Assembly: GCA_930367205.1 (NCBI GenBank)
Contig: OV884011.1
Location: forward strand, 138,297,437-138,361,436
Length of the DNA: 64,000 nt
DNA from: Acanthosoma haemorrhoidale
Taxonomy: Eukaryota > Arthropoda > Insecta > Hemiptera > Acanthosomatidae
Direction of reading: 5' to 3'
In this document: positions 12,683-24,759 of the stretch, in pieces
Layout of the letters: each line of letters begins with the position of its first letter
How positions within the stretch are numbered: position 1 is the first letter of the stretch
Notes under the pieces: model-generated
What the model saw: the letters and a program-made list of their open reading frames with translations, nothing else
The model's database searches: none
What the model was told of the DNA's origin: nothing
Position numbers and translations under genes: made by a program

Positions 12683-12784
12683 ATAAAGGAATGCATTGTA
12701 GCCCTTCTTCTATGAATTCACACCCGTTCATTTCCAGGTTGTGAGAGCGTAGCCAATGATATTTGAGTCAATATCAGAATAGTA

Positions 12785-12850
12785 ATCGAATAGGGATTTA
12801 TTGCTGAGCAGGAAGATTGGGGTTTCTCGGACTCGATTCCTGACTATGTT
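12785..12850 (+). mobile_element. SINE-like tRNA-derived head, copy 3
   Basis: TTGCTGAGCAGG at about 12,800-12,811 fits the A-box consensus with one mismatch, and GGACTCGATTCC at 12829-12840 is a B-box-like string. It is followed by TGACTATG, comparable with AACTACCA after the B box of copy 1. Spacing is too short for a real tRNA. Low confidence as a family member. Confidence 0.3.
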
Positions 12851-13344
12851 ACTATTTATTTGTTTTTTGATTAAAATACAAAATTAAATTGTCTCTCGTA
12901 TTGAGTACAGCATAAAATTAAAGAAACGGATGTTTATCCTACTTTCGACATGATACCGAGATACTCTCAGCTTCGTTGCATCCGTTGCTAGTTTCTTTTG
13001 TAAATTTGCAAAATTAGAATTTATGTGGAAATACAGAGACCAATGGCGATGGGGTCAGTAAAAGATAATTCAGAACTGCCTGCTGAAATAGAAGGTAAGC
13101 TGAGAGAGGAGTAAACATTTGACCGTGGCATGTTGACAATTAGTGTTTATTGACCCTGTCAGCTGGTTTATGTGGATATTGTTGGAGTCAAACAAGCCAA
13201 TCCTGCCCCTCGTTTCTGCATAAATCCATGTAATGAAGAGGTATGGTATACATAGTGGATAGGATATTATAGTAGTACTTACTAGTCACCCTGGACTTCC
13301 TTTGTGGAAAGCCATAGAATAGTTGCTTTAATTAGGTACTTAAT

Positions 13345-13425
13345 TGCAAAAAAACGCAGCGGTGGACCCTTCGTCTATTCAGTAGGATTAAGCTCCCGGA
13401 TCAAATCCTGGTGAACAACTTATTT
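13345..13425 (+). mobile_element. SINE-like tRNA-derived head, copy 4
   Basis: GGATCAAATCC at 13398-13408 is a decayed B box (two mismatches). It is preceded by CAGTAGGATTAAGCTCCC, similar in layout to copy 1. No tRNA fold is possible. Weak evidence. Confidence 0.25.
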
Positions 13426-16400
13426 CATATTGTTCAATTGTGTTTAATATACCATAAACATTTTCAGGCCATCATAAATGACAATATTAAATTGTAACAA
13501 TAATTTTTATGAATTTCTTTAGAATTTTATTTCCTTTTTAATTAGTTTAATTAATGTTTTTGTGACTGTTTATTTTTAATATATGGTGCAAGTTTATTTT
13601 TTATTGTCTGAATAGTAGTGTAAAGAACCGAGATATCTCTCAATTTTCAACCAAGCGCTGTAACGCCACAAGTAGTCGATGTGAATGCTTCACCTAACGT
13701 CACGTAGTCTGGAACCATGGTATCGTTTACCATTATTAAGTAAAGAAGGAGGGTGATGGTGCAGAAGCGGCGAGATCGTGTACGATGCCGGACGATGAAG
13801 CAAAACGCTAACGATCACGGATTTCAAAAAATCATTATGAGACCCTCCTTCTCTAGATTCATTTAAATTTAGTCCAAAAAAGTCTTCGCGGACATCATCA
13901 AGGCTCCCCGCCAATCTTTAGGGCCATTTAATTATCATTATGCGTGAAAGCCTTCCATACGATTCCCTCACACACGTTAACTCTGCCTTCAAAATATGTT
14001 AATTTTCAGTTATCTTACATTCTCTGTACACGTTACTTTCTATTAAACCAAAATTTCCCGCCTTTACATGTGTATAGATTGCTCATGCCCATTAAGCTTG
14101 ATTCTCTATTTCATTTTACCGGTAAGGCTGAAGTTCATACAAGTAACGTGTCCCGTCGTTGCCACTAAAGGGAGCCTCTGCTGCCCTCGATGACAGGCTG
14201 ACTAGACTTGAATGAGGACACGCGTGTGCGCGTAGCAAAAGCTAGACTTCTATCTGTCTCTGAAGGGGGTTGGTCTTCTGGCTCAGACGGAATATCCTTT
14301 TCTCATAAAGATATATAACAAATAATATCAATTATTAACCATACAGTATATATGAACAGGACACTGTCGATCGTTCTTTTAGTTAATTTCTTTTCTTACT
14401 TTCCTAAATAACATATTATGCCTATCCATACGAAGCTATTAGAATATATTTATGACATGTGTTGTATTTAAACTATCTCCTTCTAGAAATGTCTACTCTA
14501 AATATTACTAAATTGTGAAACTCATTAACCTCATAAAGCTGCAATCATTAAAGTATGAAGTAAAAGCAGGCTTTGAGGGCTGTGCCGTAAAGAAAGGGAA
14601 AGACTTAAAAAAGAGAAAGAAGCACTTTTACCGACTGTTAAATAACGGACTGTGGAAGCTAAGAATAAAGTTGAGGGGCGAGAACATAAACCTATGACGG
14701 CTCTAAAAAGTTATACTTGTGAAATTGGATACCCTCTCGAGAATTGCCTTCATTTATAACCACCCCACGGTAATGGTCGGGGATACATTACTTGCCGAGT
14801 AAAAATACGCTGAACGGGGAGAGGGGGTCGTTCATTCTATATAACATATGAATTTCACACATCTGTCACAGAATACCACATTACCTGACCGTTGTTAATT
14901 CATTCCGTCTGGGGTGTGTAATGCATCGTCGTCGACTCTTATAAACTCAGTAATTGGCATGTGAAGGTTTTCAAATTGTACACCATTTTTGTCTCGGAAA
15001 TACCTTAGTAATTTTTTTAAAATAAAAAATATATTATTTCCTCTAGTAAGGACATCAAAACTGCACAGGTAGGATATACGGAGAGATGAAACAAGGGAAA
15101 TGAGCAAGAGTAATAAAAAAATGAAAACCTGCCTTTGTAAACGTAGAACTGATTGTCAAAATATAAGGATAATAGGTTATTATTAAAAAAAAAAAAAAAC
15201 TTCAAATACTTCATGAATACCACCAACCTGCTAAGAAAGAAACCAAGAGCCGATCCCAACTATCGATTACAGAAGGCAAGCAAAAGAGTTCTCTTTATAC
15301 TCATCCCATATTATCATACTCACTGTAAGGGATAAAAGGCTTTCACCGGATAGAAACGGATAAAGTTTTGATGCCAACTAACTTAATGGTGAACATGCAT
15401 ACATTTAGATCAAATAACATTTTTCTTACGACAGCAAGTTAAATGAAACTAGCTCTAAAATACCCCCACAACCCCTCAGATGAAGTAATTGGTACCCCAA
15501 TTTTGGTTTGTCTCGGTCAACTATAAAAACCAAAAATTAAGTGCTCTTCGTAACACCGTATGATTGTTTTCCAATATCATTGCCGTTTTTACATTAGAAA
15601 GTAAACGTATAGGGATTACTAAATTTACCGTTACAATTTCACACAAATGGGTTTATGATATATATATATATATATGTATATGGGGACAGAAGTCCTTCTG
15701 CTATCGTAGAAAACAACATACGACAGACAGACTGACATATTGACACAAACAAAGATCGATCACCCCTGTACATTTTTAAGAGCAGTTAATCTCCCTTTGT
15801 ACTGGCCAATAACAGTTAAATTGATTTAGAAAGAAAGCAATACTGCTCGTAGATTTCGAACGCAAAGGCTTTGAACAGCCAATATCCAGAAATTGGAAAA
15901 AAATATGTAACTATTCACCAGTGTGTATAGTTAACTCATATCGATAGTTAACTCAGATTGTTTCCTACTTGAACAGTAAAATACTGTCTAATTAAATTTA
16001 ATATACTACACTCGTCAAATATAGTAAGTAAAATATAATGGTCGAGTAGCACTAGATAGTTTGATAACTCTTAAATAAATGTCCAGGCCTCTTTCAGTCC
16101 ATGCAACCCTACCAACGTTGTCCAAATACTTTCGATAGCAAAATTATCAAATAATAAAACGTGTTAAACTGCGTGACTCTGATACACTTTTATGAGAACT
16201 AGGTTGCCATTAAGTAATGAATGTTTTCCTGCTCCTAACTATTCCATAATTTACGAACCCATTAGTTGGAGAATAATGACGAACAGTTTTATATTTATAA
16301 GTCTTTTCTGAGCCTTCAGATCTATAGCTATTTACTTTCCTTCAAATAGTTCGTTCGTTGCTGCATACGTAGTATCGTAAATCAAGTATTTACTCAGTGA

Positions 16401-16955
16401 TTAACCGATAACTAACAACATTTTAAAGTAGAAACATCACGAGATATATAGGCACAATGTTTATTATGCAGTACGTACATGCTAACATGTACGATTGTAT
16501 ATGTAATGTAGGTAGCATGAAGCTTACATGCTTGATCAACTAAGCACAATGGAATGAGGGATCTTCTTGTCTAGAAACAGGACTCTAATTGGAGCTCCAT
16601 TACACTGTGTTCCTGCATCGGGCTAATTGATTGGTCACGAATTAATCTCTAATGAATTGATATCATCACATTTATTTTGATGCATAGATAATATTTAGAA
16701 CATTAAACTAGCTCACGAAGGGGATTTCATCAATAGAATCAAATATGGAAATATCTCTGTCATATGTTCATAACCTCGTGCCACATGTTTTTAACCTCAC
16801 TTGTGTTGTGTAGCCGTCCATCTGTTTCGATTATTATCAAATACGGCATAATTACTGCTAATATCCGTAGGGCATTCTAATGTGCTGCTTATTCAATTAT
16901 CGCTAAATAAAGCCCTGCTTTCTCAGTGTATTAAATTTTATTTATTGCAGGATAT
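13426..16955. other. intergenic; one unexplained open segment
   Basis: AT-rich except for 13,690-13,914, where the minus strand is open for 74 codons (starting MAGSLDDVREDFFGLNLNES) in a locally GC-richer patch with no family resemblance I can name. GC-richer patches at about 14,170-14,290 and 14,740-14,840 are also unexplained. A short TA microsatellite lies at 15,659-15,681. No RNA gene was seen. Confidence 0.45.
15659..15681. repeat. TA microsatellite
   Basis: Alternating TA for about 17 bases followed by TGTATAT. Simple repeat with no coding context. Confidence 0.9.
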
Positions 16956-17470
16956 TCACTGATGATCCCGGACAAATGTCTAGATCCCGAAAGACTGGAC
17001 GTCGATCCATCATCACCAAATGTAGTTGAAGAATGAACATACTGGTATGCAACTTTCTCTCAATTTATCAGGACCGATGTTTCTCTAACCTGTACAAAAA
17101 ATTACAGCTACTGAGAAACTTCGTTTCTCCGACAGTCTCTCATTATTTGAATGAATTTAGCATCCGAGGCGGCCGTAACCATTCTGAAAAATATTTATGT
17201 TAAAGCCACAAACATATTATACGCAAGCCGCTGTCTAGCAACCCGTAAGCAAGAGACAAGCATGAAGTTTAAGTAAAAATTGTGCATTCGCTGCGGTAAT
17301 TGCAGAAAACAATCGCAAGGATTGCGTTTTAGATTTATTCATTAGTGGGCTGCATCCATGACTATCCGGCCACGTCTTTGAGAAAATACAACTGTTTCTT
17401 TACACGATGCTTATAAGCAGGCAGTTTCACTGCAAATTTATTCGATGTTATATGATTGTCATCCTACTAT
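16956..17470 (+). pseudogene. Ty3/Gypsy gag relic
   Basis: No long ORF survives, but consecutive short frames spell a Gypsy-type gag. KCLDPERLDVDPSSPNVVEE lies at about 16,974-17,031, followed by a TGA (17,032-17,034) where Trp is expected, then TYWYATFSQF. After a frameshift comes NLYKKLQLLRNFVSP (from about 17,089), then EAAVTILKNIYVK and NILYASRCLATRKQE (17,166-17,255), then NNRKDCVLDLFISGLHP (about 17,310-17,360) and DAYKQAVSL (about 17,408). In intact Gypsy gags the order is the same: a 'tF' N-terminal block, 'L..L..yvsp', 'A...L..iYvk..N..yArh.La.rkQ', 'R...v.daFI.Gl', 'l.eAy..A.sLe'. No zinc knuckle is recoverable. At least four frameshifts or stops make this long dead. It is upstream of, and in line with, the protease and RT relics that follow. 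Confidence 0.8.
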
Positions 17471-17659
17471 TCTGAACTTATAAACCTATCAATTAATGTA
17501 ATCCAGTTGAATATAATCCTAACCCAACATTTGCATCTTTTACCGATGCTTCAACTTCATTTTTTTATGTGAGAGCGCGTGACACCAAAGAGAAATTGGT
17601 CCCGTCAAAAAGGTCAGTAAACCTGAACTCCGATCAGCGACTTCATCACCTCATAGATA

Positions 17660-17970
17660 CAATTATATCGGCAGATTCTCCACCATGTGTAACTAAGGCT
17701 GTGAAATCCGTTAAATTTATTGATAACTTGTTTCAGGGGCTCATACGTAGATGCAGGGAGCTCACTTAACTTTCTTAACCTTGGTAAAGCTCCTGACCTG
17801 AACTTATCAACTTAGCCACAACAGGGACTAGTCACAATGGACTCAACTCCTGGATAATAATAACATTAAGTTATCGGTCATAAAAGACCTGTGTGCTGAC
17901 GTCATATTATGACATTCTGAAATACCATCCCTCCATTAGACTTTGGAGGATTCCGTGAAACTCAGAACGA
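17660..17970 (+). pseudogene. Ty3/Gypsy retropepsin relic
   Basis: VKFIDNLFQGL (about 17,710-17,742) is followed, after a one-base frame change, by VDAGSSLNFLNLGKAPDLNL starting at 17,747. This is the retropepsin N-terminal block with the expected D-T/S-G-S-S active site altered to D-A-G-S-S (Asp codon at 17,750-17,752). Further on, IKLSVIKDLCADVIL (to about 17,910) lacks the following G-H-D, replaced by a TGA stop and a small deletion. Retropepsin would cleave the gag-pol polyprotein; this copy is dead. It sits between the gag and RT relics in the order normal for Ty3/Gypsy. Confidence 0.75.
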
Positions 17971-17984
17971 CTGTTGCGACTATC

Positions 17985-18720
17985 AGTCCTATTTCTTTAT
18001 TTTCGTCCCCGCAACAAAATCTATCAACCATATTCTAAAGATGACCTCAATTTTATTTAGAGTGAGACAAATAAAATGCTATAGGAAGGGATCATCAAAC
18101 CAAGCCAGTCACCCTCGATTGAACCAGTTTTAGTAACATCGAGCACTAATTAAAAAAAGAGGATGGTGATTGACTACTCTCAAACTATCAACTGCTTCAT
18201 ACTCTTAGATGCTTACCACTTCCTAAGATCAAAACCGTTGTTCAGAAGGTTTCTAAATATTCCATACAGCTATTGATGTACGTAACGCATATCATCAGAT
18301 TCCTATCAGAGTTGAGAAAAGGCCGTTCACAGGGTTGAGGCAAACCAATAACTTTACCAATTCTCCAGAAAATCATTTGGCGTTACAAACGGACCTAAAC
18401 TCCTACCTACCTAAAACCTAAAATGTAATAGGTACATTTGCTTACCTTAACGATGCTATAATATGTGGGAAAACAACAAGGTTAAACAAAGATGAATGTA
18501 AATTTCGGATCTCAACTATCAATATTTTAGGATATAATATATTTAACAAATCGATAAAACCCGATCATGAACGAATAAAATCCCCCATAGACCTTCCGGT
18601 CCCTCGCTCTCTATGGCAACAGAGATTTCATTAAAAAGTCAGGACCTACGGAAAAGCTTATCTCTCAAAACAGGAGCACGTTAAAGGTCGCCTACAATGG
18701 CATTCATTAATAGCTTTGGT
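17985..18720 (+). pseudogene. Ty3/Gypsy reverse transcriptase relic
   Basis: Recognisable pieces in order are YSKDDLNFI, EGIIKPSQSP, PVLVTSSTN and KKRMVIDYSQTIN (about 18,031-18,193), then LLDAYHFLRSK (18,203 on), RPFTGL (about 18,320), GTFAYLNDAIICG (about 18,431-18,470), then LNKDECKFRISTINILGYNI and IKPDHERIKS. These are RT motifs 1 to 6 of Gypsy elements, where 'VIDYR.LN..T..DaYPLPri' and 'Y.DD...' are diagnostic. The catalytic Y-L-D-D reads Y-L-N-D here (18,443-18,454), and there are several stops and frameshifts. The relic ends near 18,720 in 'KVRTYGKAYLSKQEHVKGRL', before RNase H, so integrase and LTRs are missing or unrecognisable. The whole gag-pol relic spans about 1.75 kb, against about 4-5 kb for an intact element. 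Confidence 0.85.
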
Positions 18721-21700
18721 GTTTTTTCCAGCAGTTATTATATGTATCATAATATTCTTAAAATACAATGGTGTTTATTCATAATCTAATCAGGTTTTGT
18801 TGCTGAGCAATATGACTGTGCTCATGCCATATTCTTCATGTACAAAATATTTAATTTTCCTAATGCTAAACTTCGCACGATTGAAACCCCCTTCTACATT
18901 CGGAATACGAACCAGGGATTAGTCCGTTATTTAATCATTATACAATTTTTATAGTAGCTCTCCATCACCTAAAAACGTTTTGGTTATGTTTCAATAACGG
19001 AAACTATTGGAAAAAATTTAATGTGAAAAAAGTCAGTCATAGTTAACCAACTTTTTTGCACGTGTTTATTATTTACCTGGCGGGTTCATAACCATATTTT
19101 CCTTCTTTTTATAGGTGTTTTACAGGTGTCAATGTTTTGTTAAATAAATGATAACAAACCCCGGTAAATCAAATTTTTTCGGAAAATTAGTTTTTTTTCG
19201 TAAAACTCCTCTCCAAAATCCCCTCCATCTATGGACTAAACGATTTGTTTCAAAGTCCAAAAACTCACACAAATACACCGCAATCATTCACTTATCAGTA
19301 ATTTATTCCGAAGTATGATACTTGGTTGAACTTACAGCCGGACTTGTACATTAACAAGTTGTGGAAATTATACAACCGTCAGGCTGAGAAAGAGAATGGT
19401 GCAAACCGTAGTTTTTCTCAAGCCATCTTTAACATTTAATATTGGATTTGGGAGTCCCAGTAAGGACCATTGATTGAAGCGAAAATGAAGCATTCTCTAA
19501 ACTCACTGGAGAAAAAGCGTTTGAAAACATCTCGTCCATGGGCTTAAATGTTTTATAGAATATTGCGTGCAAAAAACCAAAAAAAACCTGCTTAATTAAA
19601 AATGTTATTTGACTGTCAAAAAATCAGCCTTTGCCTAACCTAACTGATTAGGCCATCTTCTGTGCGGAACAACTGTACATGTCCAATTTGGGAATTCGTC
19701 CGTTTCAATATTCTAAAGACGAAAAAAAACCTTTTCCTATATTAATAGGATGAACCACGATAAAACAAAAATAGCAACGAGATTGCATCTGCCGCTTATA
19801 AACCATTTAATGATAAATGACACGTTTAAAGCCTAAAGCCTTTGGTGTGACGGCTGGGAAGGCTAAAATAAAAACTCAGTAATGGTGATAATGCTTTCCT
19901 ATTTATTGGCTTTTAAATATCGCACCTACTAATATAGAGAAAGTGCAAATCATTTTCCCTATCGTTGGTCATTCTGATTTATTATCAGACCGAGTATTTA
20001 AAAGAATAAATATATCAATAAAGAATACATAGACATTTTTGAGCAACATGGGACTACCGTTGGAGTTATGGGGAACGTGGTTGACTGGAAGGACCCTATA
20101 TAATCACTTCAACAGTGGCTTTCTGAGTTTGACGTTAGAAAAGTTTTTAATTTAAAAAATATAGAAATCGCAACGTGCTCGTCCAGGGTGAAGTTATCTC
20201 CAATATCGAAGGAGGATCATCGATACCTGTGACAATGAAATGGGAAAAATAGATGACATAATCTTTATTTTTTTATTTTCTATTGTTAAAGTATTTATTT
20301 TACCACCAAATTTATTTAATATTTAAAAACAACGTTTTAAAAGATAAAAAAAAATTTATTTCTGAATGTACTTGGGCACTTTTTTTTCGCCGTGCGTACC
20401 TGCATTAATTAAAATAAAACCCAAATTTGTTTGGAATTAAACTATGACGTCTTTCTTTTTTCCTCATTTTTTTAATTGCCCAGCTAAAAGAGAAAAACAC
20501 CTGAAAGGAACATCTCGTAATAATTCAGGACATCATTAGAAAGCATTAATATTCAAGTGAACGTACAAGAGTCAAAATACCTTCACTTATGTTTCAGAAT
20601 ACAAACAAAAGAGGGGCTGAACGTTGAGGCATCATGATTTCTGAAAGCCTGATTTAACAAAATCTGATCGGAAAAGAAGCATGGCCTCATACAAGTACTC
20701 TCGAAGGAAGACAGCAAGCATTCGAGAAAAATGCCCGTTGGTGTTTAATGCTGAACGGTAATACCGGTTGCGTGTTACATAGTCAAGAGCCCTCCAAATT
20801 GCAACACAACAGCTAGTGTTTAAGGTAACCATGCGCATCAGATGGCACTGATGACGCCCAGAACGCTTGCGATAGGCTCACACAGTTATAAAAGGTACTG
20901 GCGTCTTGCTTGTCACGTAGTCAACTGAGCTACAACCACAAGCGGCTTAGAACCACGATGTTTCAAATTACTAACGGAGTGTGTATATGACACAGAATTC
21001 GGACAATGAAAAGGAATACAACTTCGGATGTTAGTCTGAGTAAGATGAAGTATTGAACTATAGGCAATAAATATATTAAAATGCATAGCTCAATAACATA
21101 TAAGGAAAACTCGGAATAATCTAATAAAAAAAAAAGGTTGGAGGATCTGGTTTTAAAAAGGACTTTCTCATCATGCTTTTCTCAATTATACTTTTCAAAA
21201 GCAGAGGAGTACCTTTTGTCCCCTGGTAGGATTTTCCCTTCTGGTAGCCTGTGAGCAAATCCTATTATACAAAGGTTGGTATATGAATATATTTGGCAAA
21301 GCGGGGGGGGGGGACTAGCAAACAAATCTGAAGGTGTATAATCGAGTTGTGTACAGAGGGATGTGCTGCACGGACGGCTTGTGGCTCGCCCTCACTGTTA
21401 ACAAACTTGAAGCCTCGTACCACATTTGAGGGCAGACAACTTTCGACCACCTCCCCCCCAGTACCTTCATCAAAGTTAGAACCACCACTGGTGTCTATTG
21501 TTATAATATTATCAGACCCATTGTTCGGTCGTGACGCCCTCGCCTGTTTGGACACAAACTTGCCGGGACACCTACCAGTTGCTAGCTAATCATTCAAAGA
21601 GCGTCGTTTACACCTGCCTAACTAAATGATAGCCTCTATCTCTATGATAAATATAATTTGTTGACTGCCAGTGCAATTAAAAATAGGTATTACAGAATTT

Positions 21701-22679
21701 ACTTTTATTATTTATTCCAAAACTAATGATCAACGCAATAAGTGCTATCACTTTTGGGAATATCATTGTTTTTTTTTAACATATTCAATTTATATACAAC
21801 ATGTAAGGTGACTTGACTTACAAGCGACACTTCACACACGTAGAACACTTACTGGACAAATTTCATTAAACGTACAGTAAATCATAACATCATCGTGCAG
21901 TAAATATACTTCATCTTGGAGTGGCAACCCAATATTTATACCAAATTTGTTATGGTAGAAAATAAGAATCAAAGGCCAGAACATAAATTATAAAACGAAA
22001 CTAATTAGAGTTAGTAATTTAATGTTTGTAAGGAGAGATAGGACTAAACAAAAAAATGCACGATGATTTGATGCTAGGTAGTGCTTTGCACTATACGGCC
22101 AGAAATCAGTGTTCATGTCCCCATTTAAAATACATGACTTTAACCCGACACGTACTACGGGCTGGCCTGTTTTTTCACCCTACTCTAAGCAAACCAAAAC
22201 AACGATGTGTGTACCTCATAAATTATTACTGTTCAAGTGTTGCGATTAGGACTTGTCCATCAATATGTAAAGAGTTGAATCAAGGAAGCTTATTTCATGA
22301 AGTAGATAGAGCTTCATTCAAATTAAATGATGCACATTGCCCTCATTTAAACCCCTAAGTATTTATAATTAAAATGGTTGAATATTTTATTTTTTTTTTA
22401 AATTAGAGATTTTGATAATTTAAAAGTGTTTTTTTTTCTACCATGTTTTTTTCTGTCATATTTTCTTCCAGAATAGTTAATATTACAACGGCGCATGCGC
22501 TATAACGTGGATTCACAGCAAAAATACTCTGGTCGCCGATAGTAAATATTTATATTGGTTTTAAAAAATCAGCAAAATCCTATCAACTGCAAGAAAAACC
22601 AATAATTAACTACCTATTGTAAAGTCGTGATTTATTTTAGAAACGTTGTTTAGAGGTCATGGGTTCAGGTGAGCATATC
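18721..22679. other. intergenic; unidentified GC-richer island at 21.27-21.59 kb
   Basis: Mostly AT-rich with no named element. At 21,265-21,589 both strands are open (minus 96 codons, plus 80). The minus frame is rich in Ser, Gly and acidic residues (GGSNFDEGTGGEVVESC) and could be an exon or a gag fragment, but I recognise no domain. A G12 run lies near 21,302. Near 20,920-20,957 the minus strand has GTTGTAGCTCAGTTGACTA, a tRNA 5'-half-like string with no matching T arm. ORF 22,056-22,358 plus has no recognisable content. Confidence 0.45.
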
Positions 22680-22765
22680 AACAAGCCACATAGCCTAGTG
22701 GTTTCCGATGCCCATTCTGAGTGAGAGGTACGGCATTTTGGTTTATCTACACAAAAATTGATAAT
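22680..22765 (+). mobile_element. SINE-like tRNA-derived head, copy 5
   Basis: TAGCCTAGTGGT at 22691-22702 fits the pol III A-box consensus exactly. The following TTCTGAGTGAGAGGTACGG aligns with the region before the B box in copy 1 (TTCTGATCGCGAGGGTCCGG), but the B box itself has decayed. It is not foldable as a tRNA. Confidence 0.4.
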
Positions 22766-24589
22766 GGGTGTCTAGTACAAAAACCGTTGTATCTCTATTA
22801 CAATTGCATCTTGAACGTATGGCGTCAGTATGCAGTGTCTTGATTAAAACATATAATGATTCGTTTGAATAGTAGACTGTAAGTATTGAATTTTATCCTG
22901 GTTTGATTTAGACAAATAATCATATATTATTTATACATATGCATTTTACTTATACTTTCACTAAGTTGGGATAAAAATCTATTTGGCTTTAATTAGCCAT
23001 CAAACATGAAAATGGTATCTTATTGCTCTCCGTTTGAGTCTGGCTCAGAGTATATTGGTCCTACTAATTTATGCAAATAAGTCACTCCACTTTATTCACG
23101 AATTTTATAAAATTTAACCAAGATCGTTCTAAACATCGATTTCTCCTAGACGGATCATTAACTTCTGTTTCTCTGCTTGTATAATTGTTTACATTTTAAC
23201 TCAATATGAAAAAAAGTTCCGCGAATCACAAATTGGTCATTAATAATTTTTTCCTAACGAAATCGGTGGAAAAGCTAACGAAAAGCCAATTAATATGCTT
23301 TACAAGTTAAATCCTGTTTATGGCCTGCTGTTGTGTCGGAATCAATGAAATAAGCCATTTTAATTGACGTTTTCATAATTTCATCATATTTTGTTATTCC
23401 ATTTAAATAATATTATCAATAATTATAATATTTATAAATTAAATAACCACATTTTACACATTGCACACATCCTACAAAATCAAAAATAAAAGATTAACAG
23501 TTATAAACTTTTTACATCTTACATCCATCTTTATACAAGCTCATATGACGAAAATTTATCCACCAATAAATTCAAAGTTTCAAACATTCTTCATGAAGTA
23601 TGCCCCAATGAGGCCATGAGAGGACCGTTTAAGGTTTATACCTTACAGCCATTTCATATTACATTTTTAGTAATTACAAAAAATAATTTATTAATAAGTA
23701 AAGAAACAATTCAAACCCGTCGCCTCTATCCCCTTCCTGTCATTTCAGTGGTCAGGGCCTATAAAACCTAAGCAACATTTCCTAACCCCAGATTTCCATC
23801 GAGTTGATGGTCTTATTTTTAGCCTCTACTATAAAAAATAATTATATTCAAGAGGAAAAGAGCATAGTAAATTCTTGAAAATTTGATCATCTGTGATCCT
23901 TGATATTTTTCTGCTTGGTCACCATGATTTTAACAAAATATGGAAGTTGAGCCGCTGGATATTATGCAAATCTTGAATTTATTACCCGCCGAGGGAGGCC
24001 CCCGCAACATTGGCCGATGTCTAAATTCAGGAAAAAGTTAAGAGGATTCATCTGTTTGGTCATAATCCTGAAAAATTAACTTAATATCTTAGAGCCTTCC
24101 AGGGCTTTTAATCTATCCTCGGCTGGATTAATTTTTTTTTGTTTTTGTTAATAATCAAGCAACGTGAGTTATTTAAACGATGTATCTATTGTGCACCACA
24201 TTACGAAGTTGAGATTATCTTTTATTCTGTTCTGTCCAAAAAAGAAGAGATATGTAGTTGATTTCATATTGATTATAATTTTTATTTTTGTCAGGCGTGG
24301 ATGTAGGGGCTTTACCTTGTGGCTTTAGTTCATCAGTCACTATACAATTAAAGCTAAATTAATGGTACAATATTCCTGAAACATACGACAGGCTACTCTG
24401 ATATTTCCTGATAAGAAAGTATAATATCGTAAGAATAATAATAAAATAGAATGAGCCTATAAAAAAAACTATGACCTGATATAACTACGAATAAATAATT
24501 TGGGTAAATGTTCTAGTTTTAGTTCCATATTAATTTACTTTAGTAAAAGGCGAAAGATTTATTCGTTTTGAAAGGGGACCAGAGTAGTG
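22766..24589. other. AT-rich intergenic, nothing recognised
   Basis: No ORF, RNA gene or repeat family recognised; composition is uniform and AT-rich. Confidence 0.6.
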
Positions 24590-24680
24590 TACTTGGGAGG
24601 CCTCTGGGCTGTCTGTAAATATTGCATGAATGAGCGAGTGAATGATGAAATGTAAATATGGTATTAATTTACTCATTAAA
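24590..24680 (+). mobile_element. LINE family A 3'UTR piece
   Basis: GGAGGCCTCTGGGCTGTCTG followed by TAAATATTGCATGAATGAGC closely matches 37,217-37,260 in the 3'UTR of the long family A copy, and the match continues through GTGAATGATG and TGTAAATATGGTAT. Plus orientation. It faces the minus-strand RT fragment at 24.76-25.11 kb, so the two come from separate insertions or a rearrangement. Confidence 0.75.
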
Positions 24681-24759
24681 ACAATGTATCAAAACACGCG
24701 CAATAGTATTATTTATTGTATATCCCTACACACGAAGGAGGAAGACGAGTATAGATACA

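Larger units (their letters stand above)
11744..12697. repeat. three direct copies of one 15-bp LINE target sequence
   Basis: ACAAAGGAATACATT occurs at 11744-11758 and 12542-12556, with ATAAAGGAATGCATT (two differences) at 12683-12697. The first pair bounds a LINE-B fragment and the second pair bounds a LINE-B 3'UTR piece. Both have their poly-A tails (poly-T on this strand) directly against the repeat. This is what two successive target-primed insertions at the same site would leave. Confidence 0.8.

Noticed and set aside
20915..20960. A tRNA on the minus strand (GTTGTAGCTCAGTTGACTA)
   Set aside because: No T arm, B box or matching acceptor 3' half follows within tRNA length.
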